The notes below the pieces were generated by a model. That model was given only the letters and a program-made list of their open reading frames with translations. It was not told the DNA's origin and ran no database searches. From assembly GCA_017626135.1 (NCBI GenBank), contig JAGAJI010000033.1:1-64000 (forward strand): a stretch of DNA of 64,000 nt, in the 5' to 3' direction. Below are positions 25,792-33,429 of the stretch, piece by piece. Position 1 is the stretch's first letter. Each line of letters begins with the position of its first letter. The DNA is from Clostridia bacterium. Lineage in GTDB: Bacteria > Bacillota > Clostridia > Christensenellales > Borkfalkiaceae. The position numbers were made by a program, and so were the translations under genes.

Positions 25792-26799
25792 TTATATTTC
25801 AGCTTGAATCCTTCTTTTGATTTTTGCGACGACCTCTTCCACGCTCAAGGATGAAGTATCGACCACCACGGCGTCTTTCGCACAAATCAGGGGTGCAAAC
25901 TCCCGTTCGCTGTCCTGCTTATCGCGGGCTACGATTTCCGCGTGTAACTTCTCAAAGTCCACCTTCTCGCCTCGAGCGGAGAGCTCCTCAAAGCGTCTCT
26001 GCGCGCGGACACGACTGTCCGCCGTGATAAAGAATTTATATTTTGCGTCGGGTAAAACGACGGAACCGATGTCTCTGCCGTCTAAAACGCAGGACATTCC
26101 CCTCGCAATTTCCCGTTGCATTTCCACCATTTTTTCACGGACGCAAGCGTGCGCGGAAATGTCCGAAGCCGCCATCGAAACCGCGTTCTCGCGGATCGTC
26201 GAGGATACGTCTTCCCCGTCGAGTATCGTACGTTGCTTGCCGTCCCGATATTCCACTTTCAGATTCAAGGACGGCAACATCGCTTCGACCGCCTTTCCGT
26301 CCTTGGGACTGATTCCTTGGCGCAAGGCTTTCAAACCGCAAGCGCGATACATAGCGCCCGTATCCAAATATAAAATGTTGTAGTCCTTGGCAATAATCTT
26401 GGCAATCGTACTCTTACCGCTCCCGGCAGGCCCGTCCAAGGCAATATTCAAAATTTCAGAGATATCCTTTCTCAAAACCTTCGCTCCTTTTTGATATACG
26501 TGACGCACGGCTTTGTCCGTTTCCGTAAACAACATCAGACGAATACACAAAGGCAGTCCGCCTTGAATTTCGGGCTCGATCGCCGCAAACAAAGGCGCGA
26601 AATCGTAACCGCATTCCCTTGCCGCCTTAGCGGGATGATAGGAATGAATATCCGTCGTCAAGGAAAATAAAAAGCCCTTGACCTCCTCTTTACGCAGACC
26701 GTTTGCCGAAAACACCTCGTCCAAAAGCTCCTTGACTGCAACGGAAATCTCTTCTTTACAATCGTTTTTTATCGTCGTAGCGCCACGAATAATCGTCAT
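25792..26799 (-). CDS. aroH-cmk: Fusion of AroH-type chorismate mutase and cytidylate kinase
   Basis: Residues 1 to about 115 match AroH, which converts chorismate to prephenate. The active-site residues known from Bacillus subtilis align: R5 (RGATT), R61 (HPAKAARE), E75, R87 (CIRLM) and Y102 (HVYQ); the cysteine equivalent to C75 is alanine. Residues 116-335 are cytidylate kinase, phosphorylating CMP/dCMP, with Walker A GPAGSGKS at 123-130 and VLDGRDIGSVV later. There is no internal stop or start between the halves. In related genomes aroH and cmk can be neighbours, so fusion of adjacent genes is the likely origin. Confidence 0.92.
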   Translation of the reverse strand: MTIIRGATTIKNDCKEEISVAVKELLDEVFSANGLRKEEVKGFLFSLTTDIHSYHPAKAARECGYDFAPLFAAIEPEIQGGLPLCIRLMLFTETDKAVRHVYQKGAKVLRKDISEILNIALDGPAGSGKSTIAKIIAKDYNILYLDTGAMYRACGLKALRQGISPKDGKAVEAMLPSLNLKVEYRDGKQRTILDGEDVSSTIRENAVSMAASDISAHACVREKMVEMQREIARGMSCVLDGRDIGSVVLPDAKYKFFITADSRVRAQRRFEELSARGEKVDFEKLHAEIVARDKQDSEREFAPLICAKDAVVVDTSSLSVEEVVAKIKRRIQAEI

Positions 26800-26829
26800 A
26801 ATTGCCTCTTTTCGTTATCTATTTTTACT

Positions 26830-26858
26830 ATTATACCAAAAACAAACCTTTTCGTCAA
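26830..26858 (-). promoter_or_regulatory. Sigma-A promoter of aroH-cmk-plsC-ispH-rpsA
   Basis: TTGACG (26858-26853) and TATAAT (26835-26830) are 17 bases apart on the minus strand, 30 bases before the start codon. Confidence 0.85.
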
Positions 26859-26892
26859 GCCCTTGACACCTTTTACGCAAAATCAATTTTTT

Positions 26893-28176
26893 TCAATTCC
26901 GAATACTTTTTCCCGCCGCGTAGCCCGTTGCGAATGCGATTTGTAAGTTAAAACCGCCCGTAAATGCGTCCACGTCGAGCACTTCGCCGCAAAAACGCAC
27001 CCCGTTTGCCTTCTTGCACTCCATCGTTTTGGGGTTGATTTCCGACAGATCCACGCCGCCCGAAGTGATGATTGCCTCTTCGAATCCACGCAGGGAACGA
27101 AGCTTGATCGGCAGCGCCTTTAACGTCTTGACCAGTCTCCCGCGCTCCTCTTTGGAGAGCACGTTGACGGACTTCGTCGCGGAAATCCCTGCGCTCGATA
27201 AGACGGTGGGAATGAGCTTTTGGGGCAACAACTCCACCAAAGCGTTGGAAATTTGCTTATTTTTATACTTATCGAAATCGCGAAGTAAGCGTTTGTCCAA
27301 CGTCGACTCGTCCAAGGCAGGCTTCAAATCGATCGTTGCTATCAGGGAAGAGAGCTGCAGGCGATTGATCGTCGACGAAGCGGAAAGTACAATGGGACCG
27401 GATATTCCGAAATGGGTGAATAGCAGCTCCCCAAATTCTTCGTATACCGTCTTTCCCCCGTTTTTTACGGAAAACGTAACGTTTTTTAAGGTCAATCCCT
27501 GCAATTCCTTAAACCAACTCCCCTCCAAATTCAAACCGCAAAGCCCGCTTTTCAAATCGGTGACTTTAAGCCCGAGCTCCTGCGCGAACGCATAGCCGTC
27601 CCCCGTAGACCCCGTAGACGGATAACTCAACCCGCCGGTGGATATAATTACTTCATCAAATTCATATTCCCCTTTTTGCGTCATGATTGCTATGCGTGGC
27701 ATAGGTATTATGTTTGACATAGCATCGTCAACTATGTCAGACATAGGTATTATTTCAGACATAATACGTTGGATTTTTTCTACTTTTTCGTTCAAATGGA
27801 TCTCTACCCCTACCGATTTGCAGGCTTTTTCCAACGTTTTCGTCACGTCGCTGGCGTGATCGGAGACGGGAAATGCGCGGTTTCCACGCTCTATTTTGAC
27901 CGAAAGTCCGTATTTTTCAAAGAAATCGATGGTTTTTTGCGGCGGAAAAGCGTAAATCACTCCCGTTAAGAACTTCTTGCCGCGCACGACGTTCTGCAAA
28001 AAATCGTCAGGCGCGCAGTCGTTGGTGAAATTGCAACGCCCTTTGCCCGTGATATAAATTTTTTTCCCAAGTTTCTCATTTTTTTCAAACAGTACCACTT
28101 GGTGTCCGTTTTCAGCCGCCGCGTACGCCGCCATCAATCCAGCCGCCCCACCGCCGATTACACATACCTTTTTCAT
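26893..28176 (-). CDS. BaiN/HI0933-family NAD(P)/FAD-dependent oxidoreductase
   Basis: The 427-residue flavoprotein has the FAD-binding VIGGGAAGLMAA at the N-terminus (about 6-17), GKGRCNFTN near 45-52, and STGGLSYPSTGSTGDGY near 179-195. The C-terminal ATG(Y)-type motif is VDAFTGGFNLQIAFATGYAAG. The family is widespread in gut bacteria; BaiN acts on bile acids, but most members have no known substrate, so I do not assign one. The ATG at 28176 was preferred to a longer frame with no family similarity. Residues about 138-164 form a two-fold repeated peptide encoded by the palindromic repeat and absent from typical relatives. Confidence 0.88.
   Translation of the reverse strand: MKKVCVIGGGAAGLMAAYAAAENGHQVVLFEKNEKLGKKIYITGKGRCNFTNDCAPDDFLQNVVRGKKFLTGVIYAFPPQKTIDFFEKYGLSVKIERGNRAFPVSDHASDVTKTLEKACKSVGVEIHLNEKVEKIQRIMSEIIPMSDIVDDAMSNIIPMPRIAIMTQKGEYEFDEVIISTGGLSYPSTGSTGDGYAFAQELGLKVTDLKSGLCGLNLEGSWFKELQGLTLKNVTFSVKNGGKTVYEEFGELLFTHFGISGPIVLSASSTINRLQLSSLIATIDLKPALDESTLDKRLLRDFDKYKNKQISNALVELLPQKLIPTVLSSAGISATKSVNVLSKEERGRLVKTLKALPIKLRSLRGFEEAIITSGGVDLSEINPKTMECKKANGVRFCGEVLDVDAFTGGFNLQIAFATGYAAGKSIRN
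27691..27763. repeat. Two in-frame copies of a paired 13-bp palindromic element inside a gene
   Basis: Each 31-bp copy is a 13-bp palindrome, the spacer GGTAT, and another 13-bp palindrome. Copy one has TATGCGTGGCATA (27691-27703) and TATGTTTGACATA (27709-27721). Copy two has TATGTCAGACATA (27733-27745) and TATTTCAGACATA (27751-27763). The copies start 42 bases (14 codons) apart, so the reading frame of the flavoprotein stays open and gains a repeated peptide (MSEIIPM / MSNIIPM). Confidence 0.85.
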
Positions 28177-28224
28177 GAATTTTTCCCTTATTTTTACAAT
28201 GCGTATTTCCCTTTCCAAATTATG

Positions 28225-28270
28225 CAATAATATTGTTTCATGAAAAATGTTTCACAACTCAATATTATTG
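28225..28270. repeat. 11-bp inverted repeat with TGTTTCA motifs in its loop
   Basis: CAATAATATTG (28225-28235) and CAATATTATTG (28260-28270) are exact reverse complements. The 24-base loop contains TGTTTCATGAAA (28234-28245) and TGTTTCAC (28248-28255). It is 49 bases upstream of the flavoprotein start and could be an operator or an RNA hairpin. Further TGTTTCAC motifs lie at 28362-28369 and 28376-28383. Confidence 0.5.
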
Positions 28271-28325
28271 ATGCCGTTCCCTTTCATACTTTTAGCCCAT
28301 TGTTCCAAGCGCTATACATAAATTT

Positions 28326-28354
28326 TACGCAACCGAGTTTTTTTCGGTTGCGTA
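28326..28354 (-). terminator. Hairpin after oadA
   Basis: A perfect 11-bp stem (28326-28336 with 28344-28354) with a 7-base loop lies 40 bases past the oadA stop. On the minus strand only AAATTTAT follows, so the U-tract is poor and termination may be partial. Confidence 0.5.
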
Positions 28355-28393
28355 TAACCTATGTTTCACGTAAATTGTTTCACAATATTTTTA

Positions 28394-29827
28394 TCAAACG
28401 GGATAAACTTCCGTTTTAGCAAGATCTCTGTCCACGCCTTTTTTCTGTGCGTCTCTCCACTTGAAAAAGTTTTCAGCCACCTGTTCGAAGAGTGCGTAGG
28501 AAAGCACATCTTCTTCCTTTTCGTAATAGCCAAGCTCGATCACCTTTTTCTTGAGGTTCTCGTATTCGGGTTCGAGAAGGTCGGCAGGACGGCAAGTAAT
28601 TCTTTGGGTATTTCCCAAAATCTTTGCGGCAACTTCTTCGTTCAAAGGCATGGGAAGGGTGCCGTATTTGCCTGCAAACAAGTCTTTGGTCTCTTTCGTC
28701 ACCATCTTGTACCGTTCGCCCGTGACGACGTTCATGACCGCCTGTGTCCCTACGATTTGTGAGGAAGGCGTTACGAGAGGCGGATATCCGCAATCCTTTC
28801 TGACGTTGGGCACTTCCGCAAGGCATTCCATAAGTTTATCCGCCTTGCCTGCCTTTTCAAGCTGATTGATGAGGTTGGAGAGCATACCGCCGGGCACCTG
28901 ATACAACAGCGTATTGATATCGATTCCCTTGGATTTCTGATTGAGAATTTTATCGTCAATAAGACGTTTTTCAACCTTTTTGAAATGATTTACGATGGGA
29001 AGGAGCTTATTGATATCGATTCCCGTATCGTAAGGCGTGCCCTTGAGCGTTGCAACCAACGGTTCGGTGGCAGGTTGGGAAGTCCCGTTGCCGAGCGGCG
29101 ACAACGCCGTATCCACGATATCCGCGCCGGCAAGGATCGCCATGAGGTACGTCATATCGCCCGTACCCGTCGTGTTGTGCGTATGCAAATGCAATTTGGT
29201 GGTAGGTTTCAGCGCCTTTTTCAATGCGCTCACAAGCGTATATGCACGGAACGGCAACAGCAAGTTTGCCATATCCTTCAAGCAGATATTGTCCGCTCCA
29301 CGTTCTTCGAGCTCCTTGGCGAGCTTTACGAAATATTCATCGGTGAATACTTCCTGCCCGTCCACGACGGCGCTCGTGTAGCAAATCGTACCTTCGCAGA
29401 TACCGCCGTATTTTTTAATGGCTTTCATGGAAACTTCGAGGTTGCGAGGGTCGTTCAACGCGTCGAACACACGAATGACGCCCACGCCGTTTTCGATGGA
29501 TTTCGCCACGAATTTCTCCACGACGTCGTCCGCATAATGGCGATACCCAAGCAAATTCTGCCCACGAAGCAACATCTGAATAGGCGTTTTCAAATGGGCT
29601 TTGAGCGTTCTGAGCCGTTCCCAAGGGTCTTCGTTCAAGAATCGCAAACAACTGTCGAAGGTTGCGCCGCCCCACGCCTCAATCGAATAATACCCGATTT
29701 CATCGAGCTGTTCGAGCACGGGCAACATTTCGTCAAGACGCATTCTCGTTGCGGCTTGCGATTGATGTGCATCACGCAAAATCGTTTCCGTTATCATTAC
29801 TTTTCTATTTTCAAATTGAATATCCAT
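28394..29827 (-). CDS. oadA: Carboxyltransferase subunit of a biotin-dependent decarboxylase (OadA/PycB type)
   Basis: The 477-residue product is the HMGL-like carboxyltransferase that moves carboxyl groups between oxaloacetate (or pyruvate) and biotin. It has TETILRDAHQSQAATRM at the N-terminus, the metal-binding histidines in LHLHTHNTTG, and the PYC_OADA domain (about 300-460, with QVPGGMLSNL). It has no biotinyl domain; a separate carrier gene is two genes upstream. It ends the operon mmdA-like, gamma, biotin carrier, beta, oadA. Oxaloacetate decarboxylase and transcarboxylase 5S roles are both possible. Confidence 0.93.
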   Translation of the reverse strand: MDIQFENRKVMITETILRDAHQSQAATRMRLDEMLPVLEQLDEIGYYSIEAWGGATFDSCLRFLNEDPWERLRTLKAHLKTPIQMLLRGQNLLGYRHYADDVVEKFVAKSIENGVGVIRVFDALNDPRNLEVSMKAIKKYGGICEGTICYTSAVVDGQEVFTDEYFVKLAKELEERGADNICLKDMANLLLPFRAYTLVSALKKALKPTTKLHLHTHNTTGTGDMTYLMAILAGADIVDTALSPLGNGTSQPATEPLVATLKGTPYDTGIDINKLLPIVNHFKKVEKRLIDDKILNQKSKGIDINTLLYQVPGGMLSNLINQLEKAGKADKLMECLAEVPNVRKDCGYPPLVTPSSQIVGTQAVMNVVTGERYKMVTKETKDLFAGKYGTLPMPLNEEVAAKILGNTQRITCRPADLLEPEYENLKKKVIELGYYEKEEDVLSYALFEQVAENFFKWRDAQKKGVDRDLAKTEVYPV

Positions 29828-29845
29828 ATCCGTTCACCTTTTTAA

Positions 29846-31039
29846 TCAGAATAGAGAAATGAGGAAGCCAGCCGCAATCGCAGAGCCGATCACCCCTGCC
29901 ACGTTGGGCCCCATGGCGTGCATCAAAAGATGGTTGCTGGGATCTGCTTCCCGTCCCACGTCCTCGGAGACGCGAGCCGCCATCGGTACGGCAGAAACGC
30001 CTGCGCTACCGATCAAGGGATTGATTTTCCCGCCCGAAAGCTTGCACATCAGTCTTGCGGCCAAAAGTCCGCCTGCCGTGCCGAATGCGAACGCAACGAG
30101 GCCCAACCCGATGATCATGAGCGTCTGCCATTGCAGGAAGGTGCCGCCGAATGCTTTACAGCCTACGGACACGCCGAGGAAAATGGTGATCGTATTCATG
30201 AGCCCGTTCTGTGCCTGCGAAGAAAGTCTGTCGCATACGCCCGACTCCTTCAACAAATTTCCGAGCATCAACATACCGAGAAGAGGGACAGCATCAGGCA
30301 AAAGACAACCGACCACAAGCGTTACCATGACGGGGAAGATGATCTTTTCCGTCTTGCTTACAGTACGCAAAGGTTTCATTTTGATCGTGCGTTCCTTTTT
30401 GGGCACGAGGAGTTTCATAATAAATTTTTGAATAAAGGGAATGAGCGCCATATACGAATACGCCGCAATCGCAATCGCCGAAAGCAAGTCTTCGTTCGTA
30501 TATTTCGCCAACGTCTGCGTGAGGTAGATGGCGGTAGGGCCGTCCGCACCACCGATGATGGCGATGGAGCAAGCCGCTGCCAAGTCAAACCCAAGCACGA
30601 CCGCGCCGATCAAAGTCAAGAAAATACCAAGCTGCGCCGCCGCGCCGATAATCATGCTCTTGGGGTTGGAGATCAAAGGCCCGAAGTCTGTCATCGCCCC
30701 GATCCCCAAGAAAATGAGGGGCGGATAAATGACGTTCTGCACGCCGTAGAACAAATACCACAAAAGCCCGGGATTCTGCACGTTTTCATAGGTGTGTTCC
30801 GTGCCTTCCGCATACGTACCCCAAAGGATATCGTAAGCACCCGGCAAATTGATCAGGAACATACCGAACGCAATCGGCAATAATAAGAGCGGCTCGTATT
30901 TTTTGACAATCGCCAGATACATGAGCAAGAAGGAAATGAGAATCATGACGTAATTCGTCCAGTCCCCCTTTGCTAATCCCGACGATTCCCATAAATTGAC
31001 GAACATGCCGCCGATGTCAACGAGTAAATTATTGAACAC
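29846..31039 (-). CDS. oadB: Sodium-translocating decarboxylase beta subunit
   Basis: The 397-residue, highly hydrophobic protein matches the beta subunits OadB/MmdB/GcdB, which decarboxylate carboxybiotin in the membrane and export sodium ions. About ten membrane helices are visible. The conserved GGADGPTAIYLT segment, with the functional aspartate, is near residues 175-190, and there is a late VSEDVGREADPSNHLLMHAMGPN segment. It lies between the biotin carrier and oadA. Sequence alone does not tell which acid is decarboxylated. Confidence 0.94.
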   Translation of the reverse strand: MFNNLLVDIGGMFVNLWESSGLAKGDWTNYVMILISFLLMYLAIVKKYEPLLLLPIAFGMFLINLPGAYDILWGTYAEGTEHTYENVQNPGLLWYLFYGVQNVIYPPLIFLGIGAMTDFGPLISNPKSMIIGAAAQLGIFLTLIGAVVLGFDLAAACSIAIIGGADGPTAIYLTQTLAKYTNEDLLSAIAIAAYSYMALIPFIQKFIMKLLVPKKERTIKMKPLRTVSKTEKIIFPVMVTLVVGCLLPDAVPLLGMLMLGNLLKESGVCDRLSSQAQNGLMNTITIFLGVSVGCKAFGGTFLQWQTLMIIGLGLVAFAFGTAGGLLAARLMCKLSGGKINPLIGSAGVSAVPMAARVSEDVGREADPSNHLLMHAMGPNVAGVIGSAIAAGFLISLF

Positions 31040-31064
31040 GATAAATACCTCTCGTCCAAGTCCA

Positions 31065-31439
31065 TCAACCGATTACGGCAAGTACGGAATCCGATTCTAC
31101 GTTTGCGCCTTTCGCCACCTGAAAATGTACGGTGCCGTCGCAAGGCGCGGTGATATCGTTGTCCATCTTCATCGCTTCCAACACGAGAATGGGCTGATCT
31201 TTCTTGACGCTTGCCCCTTCCGCTACCAAAAGATTTTTAATGAGTCCGGGGAAGGGAGAAAGCACCTTCTCTCCGTTTGCGGGAGCCGCCGCTTTGGGCG
31301 CCGCTTTCGTAGCTACGGGCGCTGCGGGCGCTGCGGGAGCCGCAACGGGTACGATAACGGGCGCGGAGTTGTTTGCTCCAACTTCTTCTACCCCTACTTT
31401 ATAAGATTTTCCATTCACCGTGATAATAAAATTACGCAT
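31065..31439 (-). CDS. Biotin carboxyl carrier protein of the decarboxylase
   Basis: The 124-residue product has a short N-terminal domain, an alanine/proline-rich flexible linker (about 26-55), and a biotinyl domain with the biotin lysine K91 in EAMKM. Such carriers shuttle carboxybiotin between the carboxyltransferase and the beta subunit. It overlaps the gamma-subunit gene by 8 bases and precedes oadB. The linker is typical of MmdC/GcdC-type carriers. Confidence 0.94.
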   Translation of the reverse strand: MRNFIITVNGKSYKVGVEEVGANNSAPVIVPVAAPAAPAAPVATKAAPKAAAPANGEKVLSPFPGLIKNLLVAEGASVKKDQPILVLEAMKMDNDITAPCDGTVHFQVAKGANVESDSVLAVIG

Positions 31440-31806
31440 AATTGTTTCTCCTTACTTTCTTAATTCTTTTTATCGTAAATTCGCATTTGGGATCCTTCTT
31501 TTCATAATACGCCGTGAGCGCCGCCATAATGACCGCGACCGTTTCTTCATCGACTTCCTCCGACTGCTCGGGCAGAACTTCCGCCACGGGCGAAGGCGTA
31601 TTTTCCACTACCGTTTTCTTTCCTTTCCGAAGTTTCACACCACCTGTTTTCGTCATCAATTTCCCGACGAGCCAAACGACCAAAATCAGAAAGGCGATCC
31701 CGGCAAAGACGACCAAATACCCCATGAGCGCATACAGCACGGCTTCCAAAAACGTCGCCTGCACACCGCCTTCGGGAAGCGTGTCGATCAATAAATTCAT
31801 CCACAT
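31432..31806 (-). CDS. Decarboxylase gamma-type subunit (OadG/MmdD)
   Basis: The 124-residue product has one membrane helix (about 20-42), a short charged linker, and a C-terminal helical tail with PCEFTIKRIKKVRRNNYA-like basic end. This is the layout of OadG/MmdD small subunits that hold the complex together at the membrane. Start at the ATG at 31806, six bases after GAGG; a second in-frame ATG lies two codons on. It lies between the mmdA-like gene and the biotin carrier. Confidence 0.82.
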   Translation of the reverse strand: MWMNLLIDTLPEGGVQATFLEAVLYALMGYLVVFAGIAFLILVVWLVGKLMTKTGGVKLRKGKKTVVENTPSPVAEVLPEQSEEVDEETVAVIMAALTAYYEKKDPKCEFTIKRIKKVRRNNYA

Positions 31807-31816
31807 ACGCCACCTC

Positions 31817-33184
31817 TTATCTTTCCAGCATCTGCAACGCCGCAATTACGTATTGTTTCACAAATTGCGGTTGGATAATCGCGTCGATATAGCCGTCCTT
31901 CGCCGCATGAATGGGATCGGAGTTCTCTTCTGCATATCTTTCCGCAAGCGCCGCTTTGTCCGCCTTTTCGTCGTTCAATTCGATCTGCGCTCCCTGCACG
32001 CTGTCGAAGAGTGCGATCTTCGCATTTGCAAACGCACAGGTATAATCAAAGCCCACCGACTTGGAGGCAAACAGCGAATACCCAAGCCCGATCGCTTTCT
32101 TGTACACGACGGCGATCTTCGCCGTATCAATCGTATCGAGCATATCGAGATACTCCGCCGCTTCCTTCATGGCGAGACTGTTGTTGACACAGGCGCAAGG
32201 GCATATTCCCTTTACGTTCGCAAACGTGAGGAAAGGCAAACCGTAACAGCAGGCAAACTCTGCAAAATTTCTGATTTTCGCAAGCTTTGCGGCATTGAGT
32301 TCCACGCCTTCTTCCCCGCCGTCAAAGACGACGGCAGCCACGGAAATACCACCGATCCGCCCGAGCACCGTCTTGACGTCAGGTTCGCAAAGTCTCCCCA
32401 CTTCCAAGGGATTTTCAAAAATCCCCATCAGGTTTTCCACCGTGACGTTTTCATTCAGCGCGGGCATACTTGCATTGAGTTCCGCATCCACCGAAGGGAC
32501 GGAAATCAAATCGTTGATGGCGATGATGCGCGCCTTGACTTCGTCGAGGTCCTGTACTTCGAATGCAGGGATCCCCGATTTGTCGAGCGCTTTGGCTCCG
32601 CCGACTTCCTCTTTAGACAGATTTTTACCCATCTTTGCGGAAAGCACGAAGGGACTGTTCACGGCAAGCACGCTCTTCTTTTCCACGAAAAAGGTAAAAT
32701 CGGCAATCGCCGCCAGCATCGCCGACGAACCGTAAACGTCGCCGTTCACCACGACGTATTGAGGAACGACGCCTTTAAGCTGAGTACTGCGCATGAGCAA
32801 TTTGCCCAAGCCTTCGAGCACGGTCACCCCTTCGCCGATCTGTACCCCCTGCGAGCTCAACAAATACACCACAGGCGTCGTATTTTTCTCTGCCGCATCC
32901 AAACATTTTACGATCTTATCGCAGTTTGCCTTCGAGATACCGCCGCGCATTACGTTATAGTTTTGCGCAACGATATAGAAGGGATAGCCGTCTATCGTCG
33001 CAAAGCCGGTTACGACTCCTTCGCCGACGGCGTCTTCCCCGTAAAATTCATTTTTCGAGAAGCTGAACGCCGACAGTTCCACAAAGCTTTCCGCATCCAC
33101 AAGCGTTTGAATTTGCGTGCGGATATCTTTGCTTACCTCTTCCAAGCGAGCCTTCCGTTCTTGTAACAATTGAATTTTATCCAT
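31817..33184 (-). CDS. Divergent acyl-CoA carboxyltransferase (MmdA/PccB-like)
   Basis: The 455-residue product has the two crotonase-like halves of the carboxyltransferase family (MmdA, PccB, transcarboxylase 12S). Landmarks are GGISKANCDKIVKCLDAAEKN, the QIGEGVTVLEGLGKLL segment and the second-half GICPCACVNN region. It is shorter than the usual 510-520 residues. The first oxyanion-hole region reads YGSSAMLAA where typical members have a GG(A)xYSPA pattern, so substrate use may differ. It opens the decarboxylase operon behind a good promoter. Malonyl- or methylmalonyl-CoA is the natural guess for the substrate, but this is inference. Confidence 0.82.
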   Translation of the reverse strand: MDKIQLLQERKARLEEVSKDIRTQIQTLVDAESFVELSAFSFSKNEFYGEDAVGEGVVTGFATIDGYPFYIVAQNYNVMRGGISKANCDKIVKCLDAAEKNTTPVVYLLSSQGVQIGEGVTVLEGLGKLLMRSTQLKGVVPQYVVVNGDVYGSSAMLAAIADFTFFVEKKSVLAVNSPFVLSAKMGKNLSKEEVGGAKALDKSGIPAFEVQDLDEVKARIIAINDLISVPSVDAELNASMPALNENVTVENLMGIFENPLEVGRLCEPDVKTVLGRIGGISVAAVVFDGGEEGVELNAAKLAKIRNFAEFACCYGLPFLTFANVKGICPCACVNNSLAMKEAAEYLDMLDTIDTAKIAVVYKKAIGLGYSLFASKSVGFDYTCAFANAKIALFDSVQGAQIELNDEKADKAALAERYAEENSDPIHAAKDGYIDAIIQPQFVKQYVIAALQMLER

Positions 33185-33243
33185 AATTTCTCCTTCAAGA
33201 ATTTTGTAGCTCTTACATAAAATGCAAAATCTCTACCAAATAC

Positions 33244-33272
33244 ATTATACAACAAATCGTTTCATTTTGCAA
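33244..33272 (-). promoter_or_regulatory. Sigma-A promoter of the decarboxylase operon
   Basis: TTGCAA (33272-33267) and TATAAT (33249-33244) are 17 bases apart on the minus strand. The leader is about 55 bases and ends in a GAAGGAG ribosome binding site. Confidence 0.75.
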
Positions 33273-33304
33273 GCGTCCGAACAAAAAAATTCCCCTTTTT
33301 TGAA

Positions 33305-33358
33305 AAAAATCGACAATATTTTCCCTTCCTCCCGAAAGTATCAATATCGTCGATTTTT
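33305..33358 (-). terminator. Terminator after the TVP38-type gene
   Basis: Long arms 33305-33320 and 33343-33358 are complementary with one G-T pair and enclose a 22-base loop. On the minus strand the second arm ends in a run of T. It separates the rnhA-TVP38 unit from the decarboxylase promoter. Confidence 0.75.
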
Positions 33359-33429
33359 CAGTTTTCTATCATTTCATTTTTTGCATACTTTCCCGAGTAG
33401 TTTCAGTATGCGCAGCCCGCGTTTTTCTA

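Noticed and set aside
28362-28383. A real parS centromere site
   Set aside because: Only the first ten bases match the 16-base consensus, no parA-parB genes are near, and no origin marker (dnaA, gidA) is in the window. Kept as a motif-cluster finding.
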